64,000 bases of DNA from Niveispirillum sp943370215 (GTDB lineage: Bacteria > Pseudomonadota > Alphaproteobacteria > Azospirillales > Azospirillaceae). Made by a program: the position numbers and the translations under genes. The stretch covers positions 3,586-67,585 of the forward strand of contig CALRQC020000033.1 in the NCBI GenBank assembly GCA_943370215.1. The letters run 5' to 3'. The number at the start of each line of letters is the position of its first letter. Position 1 is the stretch's first letter. The notes under the pieces are model-generated. The model was not told the DNA's origin. It made no database searches and saw only the letters and a list, made by a program, of their open reading frames with translations. Shown here piece by piece: positions 50,811 to 59,162 of the stretch.

Positions 50811-50840
50811 AAAACCCCGCCCGGTTGCCCGGACGGGGTT
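50811..50840 (-). terminator. Terminator downstream of the chemoreceptor gene
   Basis: On the minus strand CCCCGTCCGGG and CCGGGCGGGG form a stem that is followed by TTTTCC. It lies 60 bases past the receptor stop codon. A second strong hairpin (GGGGGCTGG/CCAGCCCCC, within 50857-50895) lies directly after the stop. Confidence 0.8.
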
Positions 50841-50899
50841 GGAAAGGCTGCGTTTCCGGGGGCTGGAGTGGGGTTCTGCTGCCCCAGCCCCCGGCGGCA

Positions 50900-52588
50900 T
50901 TACGCCGCGATCAGGGTTTTGACGAACTTGTCCACTTCCACATTCAGCACCTCGGACTGGCGCGTCACGTCGGATGCCGTGCCATGCACCGAACTGGCGG
51001 CCCCACCGGTATTGGCGGCGGCCTCGCTGACCCCCTGCACCGCGTTGCAGACGGCCTGGGTGCCATTGGCCACATCCTGCACCCGGCGGGCGATCTCGTT
51101 GGTGCTGGCCTGCTGTTCCTCAATCGCGGCGGCGAGCGCCGTGGTGATCTCCCCGATCTTGTCGATCGTGTAGGCAATGCGGTTGATGGCGCTGACGGCG
51201 GCCCCGGTTTCCCGCTGGATGCTGGCAACCTGGGCGGCGATATCCTCCGTGGCCCTGCCTGTCTGGGTCGCCAGGGTCTTCACTTCGCTGGCCACCACGG
51301 CAAAGCCCTTGCCGGCCTCCCCGGCGCGTGCCGCCTCAATGGTGGCGTTCAGCGCCAGCAGGTTGGTCTGGGCGGCGATGCCCTGGATCAGCGTCACCAC
51401 TTCCTCAATCCGGGTGGCGGCCCCTTGCAGCCCATCCATGGTGCGGGTGGTCTGTGTGGCATCCTCCACAGCGGCGCGGGTGACATTGTTCACCTCCACC
51501 ACCTGGCGGGCGATTTCGGCGATGGAGGCGTTGATCTGTTCGGTGGCGGCGGCCACGCTCTGCACGCTGCCGGCGGATTCGTTGGACGCCTGGGCCACCT
51601 CCGATGCCTGGCCGGCGGCGGCATTGGCGGCGGCTGTGAGACCTTGGGCACTGCTGCGCATGTCTTGGGCGGAACTGGCCAAAGCTGCCGAAACCTGCCC
51701 CAGCTTAGTGGCAAAATCGCTGGTCATGCGTTCCAGCTCTTGGCGACGCTTTTCCTTGGCGATCTGTTCAGCCTGCTGTTCGGCAGCCATCCGGCGGCCA
51801 TCCAGCAGCCCGGCCTTGAACACATCCAGCGCCTTGGCGATGCGGCCGATCTCATCCTCACGGTTGGTTTCGGGCACATTGGCGTCGTAATCGCCCCCCG
51901 CCAGCGTCTGTACGGTATTGGTAACGCGCGTCAGCGGCTTGGTGACCTGACGCGAAACCATCCAGGTTGCGAAGCTGACAGAGGTGAAAATACCAATGGC
52001 GGCGATGATCAGCATCAGATTGCGTTCGGTGGCAGCGAAAGCATCCAGCTCATCAATGGTGCTTTCCACATAGGCCACCTGCTGCTGCGACAGCTTGATC
52101 ATCGTATCGTTGAAGGCCTTGCGGTTGGCGCGGTTGGCGTCATTGTCGCCGATGGCACGTGCGGCGTCGGCACCAGATTTGCGCCCGGCCTCCATCATAT
52201 CGGTGCGGAAGCGGATGAATGTCCGGCCTTGGGCGATGGCATCGCGCATGTCCTTTTCCACCGCCGGATCAATCACCGCCTCATAGGCGGTCAGACGCTT
52301 ATCCAGCGTTGTCAGGCTGGTAGTCATTGTCTTGGCAAACTTTTCCAACTCCGCAGCGTCGCGGGCCATGTAAATGCCGCGACTGTCCATGACCACAGCA
52401 TTGATCAGGCCGTTGATCTGTTCGGAGAGAACGGCGCGCTTGCTGGCTTGCCCCATCCCTTCCACCTCTTTCTGGTAGACGGACAGACCCTGCAGCCCCA
52501 GCACAACCATGATCACCGCGACAAGGGCCAGAAACGCTACGGCCAGATTGACCTTGAGCGCAATTCCCATATCGCGAAAATTTATCAT
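50900..52588 (-). CDS. Methyl-accepting chemotaxis protein (4HB-like sensor)
   Basis: A 562-residue transmembrane chemoreceptor. TM1 covers residues 10-33. A periplasmic helical-bundle domain of about 155 residues follows (VLSEQINGLINAVVMDSRGI, RDAIAQGRTFIRFRTDMMEA). TM2 is near 190-212 (LMLIIAAIGIFTSVSFATWM), then HAMP (RVTNTVQTLAGGDYDANVPE). The signalling tip is near 398-430 (IAAQTNLLALNATIEAARAG). No C-terminal CheR tether pentapeptide is seen. The ligand is unknown. The gene stands alone, with an AT-rich promoter region upstream and strong hairpins after the stop. Confidence 0.94.
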   Translation of the reverse strand: MINFRDMGIALKVNLAVAFLALVAVIMVVLGLQGLSVYQKEVEGMGQASKRAVLSEQINGLINAVVMDSRGIYMARDAAELEKFAKTMTTSLTTLDKRLTAYEAVIDPAVEKDMRDAIAQGRTFIRFRTDMMEAGRKSGADAARAIGDNDANRANRKAFNDTMIKLSQQQVAYVESTIDELDAFAATERNLMLIIAAIGIFTSVSFATWMVSRQVTKPLTRVTNTVQTLAGGDYDANVPETNREDEIGRIAKALDVFKAGLLDGRRMAAEQQAEQIAKEKRRQELERMTSDFATKLGQVSAALASSAQDMRSSAQGLTAAANAAAGQASEVAQASNESAGSVQSVAAATEQINASIAEIARQVVEVNNVTRAAVEDATQTTRTMDGLQGAATRIEEVVTLIQGIAAQTNLLALNATIEAARAGEAGKGFAVVASEVKTLATQTGRATEDIAAQVASIQRETGAAVSAINRIAYTIDKIGEITTALAAAIEEQQASTNEIARRVQDVANGTQAVCNAVQGVSEAAANTGGAASSVHGTASDVTRQSEVLNVEVDKFVKTLIAA

Positions 52589-52780
52589 GACTTTTTCTCC
52601 TGATTTTTATGAGGCACTATAGCGCGATAAACGCGCCTGTGCCTGATACTATCAGAATGCCAAAAATCTAATTTTTAACCATATATGCAAAGGGCTATGA
52701 TTTTAGTGGTTTTTTATCTTCGCCATAACAATGGATATGGTTGCTTAATTATTGACCATCAGCACTGGTAATCGTCGTCA

Positions 52781-53491
52781 TTACCTTGGGCGGCGGCGAA
52801 ACCGCAGGAAAACGGGGCGACAACCGGTCAACATTTTCTGCTCATAACGGGTAGCGGGCCAATCGTCGGGCCGGGTGCGCCAATCCGTCGGGCCTTCGGC
52901 CATCCATTCGAAATCCGGGTGGCGCCAGGTATGTTCCAGCATCCAGCGGGCCAACTGCATATCATCGGACGCCATGCGCAACTCCGCCCCATCCTTCAGC
53001 ACACGGGACAGGCGTGGCAGGTTGTCCGGGCCGATGAAGCGGCGGAAGGCATGGCGGGCCTTGGGCCAGGGATCGGGGAACAGCACGAAGGCACGACCCA
53101 CCGACGCGTCGGGCAGGGCATCCAGGATGGGGCGGGCATCATCGGGCACCACGCGGATATTCCGCTGTCCCCCCTGCTCGATATGTTTCAGCAGCGAGGA
53201 GACGCCGTTGATGAACGGCTCGCAGCCGATGAAGCCAATATCGGGGTTGCGTTCTGCGTGCCAGGCCAGATGCTCCCCCCCGCCGAAGCCGACCTCAAAC
53301 CACAGGTCGCGCATCGGCTGGTCGAACAGGCCGGACACATCCAGCTTGCTGCCATCCTTGGGGGCTTCCAGCTTGCACAGGGGCAGCAGCGTGTCCAGCA
53401 CCTCCAGCCGGCCCTTGCGCAGGGGCCGGCCTTGGCGGCGACCATAAAGAACCTTGCGGTGGGGGATATCGTCGGGGTTCTGCGTGGACAT
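52781..53491 (-). CDS. trmB: tRNA (guanine-N7-)-methyltransferase
   Basis: Methylates G46 in the tRNA variable loop using SAM, 236 residues. The SAM site is LWFEVGFGGGEHLAWHA (about 62-78), followed by NPDIGFIGCEPFINGV, VVPDDARPIL and the signature FPDPWPKARHAFRRF. ATG 53491 begins MSTQNPDDIPHRKVLYGRR. It lies downstream of metK, which makes its cofactor; a hairpin separates the two. Confidence 0.95.
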   Translation of the reverse strand: MSTQNPDDIPHRKVLYGRRQGRPLRKGRLEVLDTLLPLCKLEAPKDGSKLDVSGLFDQPMRDLWFEVGFGGGEHLAWHAERNPDIGFIGCEPFINGVSSLLKHIEQGGQRNIRVVPDDARPILDALPDASVGRAFVLFPDPWPKARHAFRRFIGPDNLPRLSRVLKDGAELRMASDDMQLARWMLEHTWRHPDFEWMAEGPTDWRTRPDDWPATRYEQKMLTGCRPVFLRFRRRPR

Positions 53492-53536
53492 GGTGCTGGA
53501 TCAACCGGGCTTGGGAAAGGTCTTGTGAAAGGCAAA

Positions 53537-53560
53537 CGGCCCGCCGGTAAGGGCGGGCCG
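53537..53560 (-). terminator. Hairpin between metK and trmB
   Basis: GGCCCGCC and GGCGGGCC form a perfect 8-base stem, followed on the minus strand by GTTTGCCTTT. It is a moderate terminator after metK. Confidence 0.65.
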
Positions 53561-53587
53561 GTCGCGTGTACTTGGGCCGTGCCTGGA

Positions 53588-54757
53588 TCAGGCGCCGAAA
53601 GCGGACTTCAGATCGGTGACCAGATCGGTCTTTTCCCAACTGAAGCCGCCATCAGCCTCCGGATCGCGGCCGAAATGGCCGTAGGCGGCGGTGCGGGCAT
53701 AGATGGCGCGGTTCAGCTTCAGATGCTCCCGGATGCCACGGGGGCTCAGGTTCATCAATTCGCGCAGCACGTCGGCCAGCTTATCCTCATCCACCCGGCC
53801 GGTGCCGGCCGTGTCGATATAGACCGACAGCGGGTGCGACACGCCGATGGCGTAGCTGAGCTGGATGGTGCACTTGTCGGCCAGACCGGCGGCGACGACG
53901 TTCTTGGCCAGATAGCGCGCGGCATAGGCGGCGGAACGGTCAACCTTCGTCGGATCCTTGCCGGAGAAGGCGCCGCCACCATGCGGGGCAGCCCCGCCAT
54001 AAGTGTCCACGATGATCTTGCGGCCGGTCAGGCCGGCATCACCATCCGGACCGCCAATGACGAAACGGCCGGTCGGGTTGACGTAGAACGCCTCTTCCGG
54101 GCACATCCAGCCTTCCGGCAGGATTTCCAGCACATGGCGACGCGCGGTCTCCCGGATCTCTTCCTGGGACACGCTTTCGGAGTGCTGGGTGGACAGCACC
54201 ACGGAGGTGGCACCGACCGGCTTGCCATCGCGGTATTGCAGGGAGAACTGGCTCTTCGCGTCCGGCCCCAGCCAGGGGGTGGCACCGGAATGGCGCGCTT
54301 CCGCCAGGCCCTTCAGCAGCTTGTGGCTGTAATAGAGCGGGGCGGGCATCAGGGCCGGGGTTTCGGTGCAGGCATAACCGAACATGATGCCCTGGTCGCC
54401 GGCGCCTTCATCCTTGTTGCCAGCAGCATCGACACCGACGGCGATGTCCGCGGACTGGGCATGGAGATGGACAGCCACATCGGCCGTAGCCCAGTGGAAG
54501 CCCTTCTGTTCGTAACCGATATCGCGCACGGCGGCTCGGGCTACGTCTTCCACCTGCTTCAGCAGCTCACCGGGGCCGCGCACTTCACCGGCAATGACGA
54601 TCCGGTTGGTGGTTGCCAGGGTCTCGCAGGCGACACGGGCATAGGGATCCTGGGCCAGATACAGGTCGACGACGGCATCGGAGATGCGGTCGCACACCTT
54701 GTCGGGATGGCCTTCGGAGACGGACTCGCTGGTGAAAATATAATTCGACTTTGCCAC
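53588..54757 (-). CDS. metK: S-adenosylmethionine synthetase
   Basis: Makes SAM from methionine and ATP, 389 residues. Motifs are SESVSEGHPDKVCDRISDAV (about 11-30), GAGDQGIMFGYA (the ATP-binding signature), GGAAPHGGGAFSGKDPTKVD (P-loop-like nonapeptide) and RSAAYAARYLAK. The start is ATG 54757. It lies downstream of a PraR/PhrR-like regulator gene on the same strand, the order seen in rhizobia and Rhodospirillales, with two hairpins in between. Confidence 0.97.
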   Translation of the reverse strand: MAKSNYIFTSESVSEGHPDKVCDRISDAVVDLYLAQDPYARVACETLATTNRIVIAGEVRGPGELLKQVEDVARAAVRDIGYEQKGFHWATADVAVHLHAQSADIAVGVDAAGNKDEGAGDQGIMFGYACTETPALMPAPLYYSHKLLKGLAEARHSGATPWLGPDAKSQFSLQYRDGKPVGATSVVLSTQHSESVSQEEIRETARRHVLEILPEGWMCPEEAFYVNPTGRFVIGGPDGDAGLTGRKIIVDTYGGAAPHGGGAFSGKDPTKVDRSAAYAARYLAKNVVAAGLADKCTIQLSYAIGVSHPLSVYIDTAGTGRVDEDKLADVLRELMNLSPRGIREHLKLNRAIYARTAAYGHFGRDPEADGGFSWEKTDLVTDLKSAFGA

Positions 54758-54794
54758 TTGCGATCGCCTCGGTCAGTGAATGCGCAGGGTGTGA

Positions 54795-54840
54795 AAACAA
54801 AACACGCCGCCCCTGGATTGGCCAGGTGCAGCGTGTTTGT
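54795..54840 (-). terminator. Terminator or attenuator upstream of metK
   Basis: On the minus strand AACACGC..CACCTGG pairs with CCAGGGG..GCGTGTT, followed by TTGTTTTC. It lies about 40 bases before the metK start codon and about 70 bases after the regulator's stop. It could end the regulator transcript or attenuate metK. Confidence 0.6.
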
Positions 54841-54867
54841 CGCAAGCTTTACCGATATGGTCAAGAG

Positions 54868-54899
54868 AGGGTGACTGCCGGCTTACGGCATTTCACCCT
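54868..54899 (-). other. Hairpin directly after the PraR-like gene
   Basis: AGGGTGA and TCACCCT form an outer stem enclosing TGCCG/CGGCA, 11 bases past the stop codon. There is no T-run, so it is more a 3'-end or processing hairpin than a terminator. Confidence 0.5.
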
Positions 54900-54909
54900 T
54901 TCCAGTTGC

Positions 54910-55362
54910 TCAGGCCGCGTCGGCGGCCGAGGCAACAGCCTTGGTCAGCTCGAAGATGCGCTTGCGCACGCCGGGGTCGGTGATGCGGTAATAAGCACGC
55001 ACCAGTTCCAGCGTTTCGCGCTTGGCCATCGGGTCCGGCTCACCGGCTTCCGGCATGGCGGACGGGGCGCTGGCGCTTTCCCCGCTTTCCGGGTCGGCCA
55101 TATCGTCGAAGAAGAAGGAGACCGGCACGTCCAGCACGCGGGACAGGTCGAACAGACGGGAAGCCCCGATGCGGTTGGCACCCCGTTCGTACTTCTGCAC
55201 CTGCTGGAACGTCAGGCCAATGGCCTCGCCCAGTTTCTCCTGGCTCATACCCAGCAGGGTGCGGCGCAGTCGGACGCGGGAACCGACATGCACATCGATC
55301 GGATTGGGCTTACCCAGCTTGGGACGACCGCCACCACGACGGCCACGGGTTGCGGTTTGCAT
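54910..55362 (-). CDS. XRE-family regulator, PraR/PhrR-like
   Basis: A 150-residue DNA-binding protein. After a basic Gly/Arg tail (RGRRGGGRPKLGKPNP), the helix-turn-helix is RVRLRRTLLGMSQEKLGEAI, then GLTFQQVQKYERGANRIGA. The DVPVSFFFDD segment and the C-terminal helix (RETLELVRAYYRI) are typical of PraR/PhrR proteins, which control stress, biofilm or nitrogen-fixation-associated genes in rhizobia and are often encoded before metK. GGAGGTT precedes ATG 55362. It may repress itself; no operator was resolved. Confidence 0.9.
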   Translation of the reverse strand: MQTATRGRRGGGRPKLGKPNPIDVHVGSRVRLRRTLLGMSQEKLGEAIGLTFQQVQKYERGANRIGASRLFDLSRVLDVPVSFFFDDMADPESGESASAPSAMPEAGEPDPMAKRETLELVRAYYRITDPGVRKRIFELTKAVASAADAA

Positions 55363-55666
55363 TTGAACAACCTCCAGATTGGCGGATGGGCTGATCCTGC
55401 GACATACGTTTGCATGACGTCAAGTTCTTTGCCCTATGCTTCGGGATGTAAGACCATCAGCTTCTGCGCCTTTTGCGATGGCTTTCCTAAAGCTGTATGA
55501 GTATGGGAGCTACTTTTACAGAAGCGACGTGATATCAAGATGAACACGCCCTTTGGCTGTGCCAATAGTTCTTTTGGTCACATACCCAAAGGATATCACG
55601 GGGCTAGAACCGGGATCAGTCGCCGGCCGGTATCGAATTTATAACTTCAATTGTATGCAAAAATGG
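55363..55666. other. Intergenic region upstream of the PraR-like gene
   Basis: About 300 bases with mixed composition, AT-richer past 55420. It should contain the promoter of the PraR-like gene. No ORF, repeat or RNA was recognised. Confidence 0.4.
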
Positions 55667-56079
55667 TTAGGTTGGCGTATTGTGCATGGCAGCCAGTACG
55701 ATGGTCTCCAGCCGGTCGATTTCATCCTCGGTCAGCTCGGAAAACTGGCTTAGACGTTTTGCCGCACCCAAACGGCCGTTCTGGAGCAGCAGCTTGACGA
55801 AGCGCTGGGCCTTGCGATCCGGCATGGCGCTGTGTTCCAGCACGGTCCGCACACCCCGATCAAAGCAGGCCAGATAATCCAGTTCGTTTTTCAGGTCGAT
55901 GCGGATCGCATCGCGCAGGCAGCCGTGGCGCGCCGGTCCCACAGCATCACCGCCGAAATTGGAATGATGATATCATCTGGAGTGAAACCAAACCGCTCCA
56001 GCACATCATGAATGATAAGGCGATGCATTCACTTATTCCCATCCAGAAATCGATGAACGAAAATAAATGAAAACCCTGG
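55667..56079 (-). pseudogene. Decayed Fic-family gene
   Basis: On the minus strand the sequence reads FSFIFV then HRFLDGNK-stop-MHR (56055-56020), exactly the FIC motif HxFxDGNGRxxR with Gly8 to Lys and Arg9 to TGA. LIIHDVLERFGFTPDDIIIP and ISAVML follow in the same frame, as in intact Fic proteins. The frame then shifts near 55935; the other frame continues ELDYLACFDRGVRTV, AMPDRKAQRFVKLLLQN and FSELTEDEIDRLETI, the Fic C-terminal region, to a stop at 55667. About 70 residues that should join the two parts are missing. The 5' end is lost near a 15-base hairpin. The gene cannot make an active AMP-transferase. Confidence 0.75.
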
Positions 56080-56114
56080 AGCCGGGTGCGTTTAAACGGA
56101 AACGCACCCGGCTC
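56079..56114. repeat. Perfect 15-base inverted repeat
   Basis: GAGCCGGGTGCGTTT and AAACGCACCCGGCTC flank AAACGG. It marks the broken 5' end of the Fic remnant. It could be a terminator (the T-run is weak), or the scar of a mobile element. Confidence 0.75.
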
Positions 56115-56117
56115 TAA

Positions 56118-56217
56118 TACCAGCGGCACCAGCATCCGCTGGCTTGGCTACGCCGCACGAGCGGCGCGGCGGCAGTCGCAGCATTACCAACGGTCATGAA
56201 TGATGACCGTTGGTATA
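56118..56217. repeat. Intergenic palindromic repeat, family B copy 3
   Basis: Closely matches copy 4 in the same orientation: CCGCTGGCTTGGCT, then GCGGCGCGGCGGC, then the terminal hairpin TACCAACGGTCATGAATGA/TGACCGTTGGTA. It lies next to the Fic remnant. Confidence 0.7.
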
Positions 56218-56569
56218 AGTCCTTGTTCAGCGAGCGGATTCACGCTCCAAAGCGATTCCGCTTTTCCGCGATCCGCTCTAAACGCAGATGGCTCTAGTGT
56301 GGCGGTGATTGATGAGGGTGGGGCCGGCGCCTTTCATGCCAACCTGCCTAAAGGTTGGCCTTCAAGCCGGTGCCGCAGCCCCATCTGGCCGCAATACCGT
56401 TCATTTCCAGCAAGGCGGATGGGCATGGCATGACAGCGTCAAAATTCGGGTTTGAAACGGCACCCTGTCACGAATTCGTATCCCGGCCCACGAATTTGTG
56501 TCTGTAATGCGAGTCGGCCCCCAAATTTGTATCGGGGACCCGTACATTGGCATCCAGATCGCCCCTGGT
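56218..56569. other. Intergenic stretch with short AATT direct repeats
   Basis: About 350 bases without a supported gene. Three related words, ACGAATTCGTATC (56470-56482), ACGAATTTGTGTC (56490-56502) and CAAATTTGTATCG (56522-56534), lie downstream of the DJ-1/PfpI gene. Their meaning is unknown. The left part holds no recognisable signal. Confidence 0.4.
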
Positions 56570-57265
56570 TCATAAATCCTTGTCTTCATGCAGGCCCAGC
56601 CGGGTGGCGGCGCGGCGGGCGGCTTCCCAGCGGCGGGTCTGGAAGCCTTGCGCACGCTCGCGCAGTTGGGCCACCAGATCGGCCGGCGCCTGTTGCGGAT
56701 TGCCGGCGGCAAAGGGTGGGGCCGGGTCATATTCCATGGAAAGCTGGGTCGTCTCCGCCCGCTCCCGCCCCAACAGCAGTTCGGCCAGCACCAGGGCGAA
56801 ATCAATGCCCGAGGTTACACCGGCGCCGGTGACGCGGTTGCGATCCACCACCACCCGTTCGGCCACCGGCTCACAGCCGAACAGGGCCAATTGCTCCAGC
56901 GACAGCCAATGGCAGGTGGCCCGATATCCTGTCAGCAGCCCCGCCGCCGCCAGCAACAGCGATCCGGTGCAGACCGAGGTGACATAGCGGGCCTGGGCCG
57001 CCTGGGCACAGAGGAAATCCAGCACGACCGTGTCATCCATCAGCGCCAGTTGGCCGGGGCCGCCGGGCACGAACAGGATATCGGCCGGCGGGCACTGGGC
57101 GAAATCCACCGTCGGCAGCAGGCGCAGGCCGCCGCTGTCGGTGACGGGCCCGGTATCTTTCCAGGCCAGGTGGAGGGTCAGTTCCTTCAGCCGGGTCAGC
57201 ACCTCAAACGGGCCGGTCAGGTCCAACTGGGTCAGGCCGGGATAAAGCAGCATCACCACATTCAT
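56570..57265 (-). CDS. DJ-1/PfpI family protein (isonitrile hydratase-like)
   Basis: A 231-residue single-domain class I glutamine amidotransferase-like protein. The nucleophile Cys lies in YVTSVCTGSLLLAAAG (about 99), with the acidic residue in GPFEVL (about 20) and PGGPGQ. The region GYRATCHWLSLEQLALFG and NRVTGAGVTSGIDFALVL matches isonitrile hydratases and the non-DNA-binding part of GlxA-type regulators; no AraC domain follows. ATG 57265 has GGGGAGG about 8 bases upstream. The start lies 28 bases from the holA stop, so it may be the last gene of the leuS-lptE-holA unit. The substrate is not known. Confidence 0.88.
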   Translation of the reverse strand: MNVVMLLYPGLTQLDLTGPFEVLTRLKELTLHLAWKDTGPVTDSGGLRLLPTVDFAQCPPADILFVPGGPGQLALMDDTVVLDFLCAQAAQARYVTSVCTGSLLLAAAGLLTGYRATCHWLSLEQLALFGCEPVAERVVVDRNRVTGAGVTSGIDFALVLAELLLGRERAETTQLSMEYDPAPPFAAGNPQQAPADLVAQLRERAQGFQTRRWEAARRAATRLGLHEDKDL

Positions 57266-57292
57266 CACCCTACCTCCCCTTGCTCATGCGCC

Positions 57293-58324
57293 CTACCCGC
57301 CGCGTCTGGCCCATTGCGCCAGTTGGAAGAAGGCACGGGCACAGATCGTTTCATCCGGCATATGGGTGCGCTTGGCATCGGCCTCTGCCTCCACCAGCCG
57401 GGTCAGGGCCTGGGCCAGCAGCGGCAGGGTCCAGCGGCGCACCTGGGCCACCATCGGCGTTTCCAGCTTGAAGAAGACCGGCGGGCGCAGGGATTTCACC
57501 GCCTGCTGCGGTGTCTGGCCATGGGCGACATGGGCCACCGCTTGGTGCAGTCGCTGGAAATGCCGCTGGGCGGCGCGCAGGATGGCCACCGTGCTGGTGC
57601 CATCGGCGAACAGGCGGCGCAGGCTGCGATCCACCTCCGCCAGATCGCCGGACGCGGCGGCCATGGCCGGTTCATCCAGGTCCAGGGCGGCACTGTCGCC
57701 GATCACGGCGCGCACATCGGCCAGCGTCACCCGCTTTTCGCCCAGCATATAGATTGCCAGCTTGTCGATCTCGCTGCGCGCCATGGCGCGGTCGCCGACC
57801 AGATTGCCGGCCAGCCAGTCGCGCGCCTCCGGATCGATCTGCATCCCATGGTCCACCATCATGCGGCCGATGGTGGCGGCCAGCTCATCCTCCCCCTCCA
57901 CATAGCAGGCGATGGATGCCGCCTCTTCGCCGGCATCCTCCACCGCCTTGCGCAGTTTGGAGCGGGCGTCCAGTTCACCCGCCTCCACCACCAGCAGCGT
58001 ATCGCCGGGGGGCATGGCTTTCAGCAGGCCGATGATGGCGGTGGCCAGCTTCTCATCCGCATCGCGCAGCCGCACCACGCGGCGCCCGCCGGTCAGGGCG
58101 ATGGCGGCCATTTCATCGGACAGCCGGGCCGGATCGCCCGTCACCTGATCGGCCTTCATCTCCGTCACCCGGAACGGGTCGGAAAGGTCGGGGCAGGCGG
58201 ATTGCGCGGCCAGCTTGCCACGTTCGCGCACCAAGCCCGGATCGGGGCCATAGAGCAGCACCAGCCGGGTGGCCGGGCTGGGGCGTTTGGCGAAGGCGTC
58301 GGCGTTGCGGGGCTGTACCTTCAC
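57293..58324 (-). CDS. holA: DNA polymerase III delta subunit
   Basis: Clamp-loader subunit that opens the beta ring, 343 residues. Visible features are RLVLLYGPDPGLVRERG at the start of the N-terminal domain, DEMAAIALTGGRRVVRLRDA, LLVVEAGELDARSKLRK, YVEGEDELAATI and MARSEIDKLAIYML. A GTG at 58324 starts it, 12 bases after the lptE stop, so the two are one operon. The lptE-holA order is conserved in alphaproteobacteria. Confidence 0.93.
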   Translation of the reverse strand: MKVQPRNADAFAKRPSPATRLVLLYGPDPGLVRERGKLAAQSACPDLSDPFRVTEMKADQVTGDPARLSDEMAAIALTGGRRVVRLRDADEKLATAIIGLLKAMPPGDTLLVVEAGELDARSKLRKAVEDAGEEAASIACYVEGEDELAATIGRMMVDHGMQIDPEARDWLAGNLVGDRAMARSEIDKLAIYMLGEKRVTLADVRAVIGDSAALDLDEPAMAAASGDLAEVDRSLRRLFADGTSTVAILRAAQRHFQRLHQAVAHVAHGQTPQQAVKSLRPPVFFKLETPMVAQVRRWTLPLLAQALTRLVEAEADAKRTHMPDETICARAFFQLAQWARRGG

Positions 58325-58336
58325 GCAGCCACCCCC

Positions 58337-58843
58337 TTAGCTGGCATCGCGGACAAAATAGAGCGATAGCCGGGTACGGATATCGTCGGCCAGTTCCGTC
58401 AGCCCCCGGTCATAGGCACCCTGGCGGCTGGCCAGCACGGCGAACTGGCTGTCCAGCAGGTTGAAGCTGATCACGGAGCGGGAGAAGGTGCGATAGACCA
58501 CCTGGCCGCTGTGATTGTCGATCAGTTCGTAATTGGCCTGCAGACGCAGGCGGGCGCGGGTGGCCGTGGCATCCTTCTGGATGCCCAACTGCTCTTCGGC
58601 CGCCGACAGGGCGACGGCCAGCCGGTAACGCGGGTCGGCTGGGCGGCCATCGCTATAAAAACGGTCGATCAGGTTATTGCGCAGCACCTGACCATTGCGG
58701 TCGGGGATCGGGTCGATCTGCACATTGGCCAGGGCCATGCCGGCTGTCACGCCGCCGGCCCGTGTGCCATAAACCGGCTGGAACCCGCAGCCGGCGAGCG
58801 GCAGCAGGGCGATAAGGGCGGCGGCAATCAGGCGCTTGGACAT
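58337..58843 (-). CDS. lptE: LPS-assembly lipoprotein LptE
   Basis: Outer-membrane lipoprotein that plugs LptD during LPS export, 168 residues. The signal peptide ends in the lipobox LLPLAGC (Cys about 19), followed by GFQPVYG, a typical LptE start. Later features are LANVQIDPIPDRNGQVLRN, YRLAVALSA and RTFSRSVISFNLLDSQFA. It is usually directly downstream of leuS; here a family A repeat core has inserted between them. Confidence 0.9.
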   Translation of the reverse strand: MSKRLIAAALIALLPLAGCGFQPVYGTRAGGVTAGMALANVQIDPIPDRNGQVLRNNLIDRFYSDGRPADPRYRLAVALSAAEEQLGIQKDATATRARLRLQANYELIDNHSGQVVYRTFSRSVISFNLLDSQFAVLASRQGAYDRGLTELADDIRTRLSLYFVRDAS

Positions 58844-58954
58844 GGACTAATCGTTCCCTGGCAGGGGCGGCGGCGCAGTTTAACGCGGATGGGGGGGCGG
58901 CGGCCATCCCCTCCACGGTCTATTCCTTGACCACTACTCTCTTCGTCCACTCTT

Positions 58955-59057
58955 CCCGTCATTCCCGCGAAGGCGGGAATCCAGACAACGCTTCTACAGG
59001 ATGCCATTTCCGGTTCGGCGATGGTGCTTGGATTCCCGCCTTCGCGGGAATGACGGT
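58955..59057. repeat. Family A repeat core, copy 4
   Basis: CCGTCATTCCCGCGAAGGC (58956 on) and GCCTTCGCGGGAATGACGG (to 59056) flank about 50 bases. Only the hairpin core matches; the outer flanks seen in copies 1-3 are not recognisable. It lies between leuS and lptE. Confidence 0.7.
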
Positions 59058-59162
59058 TTAAGGCAGGGCCAAGAGGAGAGAATAGAAGGGGCTTCATAAG
59101 GTAGTTGGGAAATACCCTACCACCAAACATCGATGGGGGCCGGTCGCCCGGCCCCCATCCCA

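Noticed and set aside
54758..54909. SAM riboswitch upstream of metK
   Set aside because: I could not find the conserved blocks of SAM-I, SAM-II or SAM/SAH elements; only terminator-like hairpins are present. A covariance-model search would settle this.
55947..56135. A 62-residue minus-strand ORF rich in Phe
   Set aside because: It is an off-frame reading of the Fic remnant. The adjacent frame gives the recognisable FIC motif.
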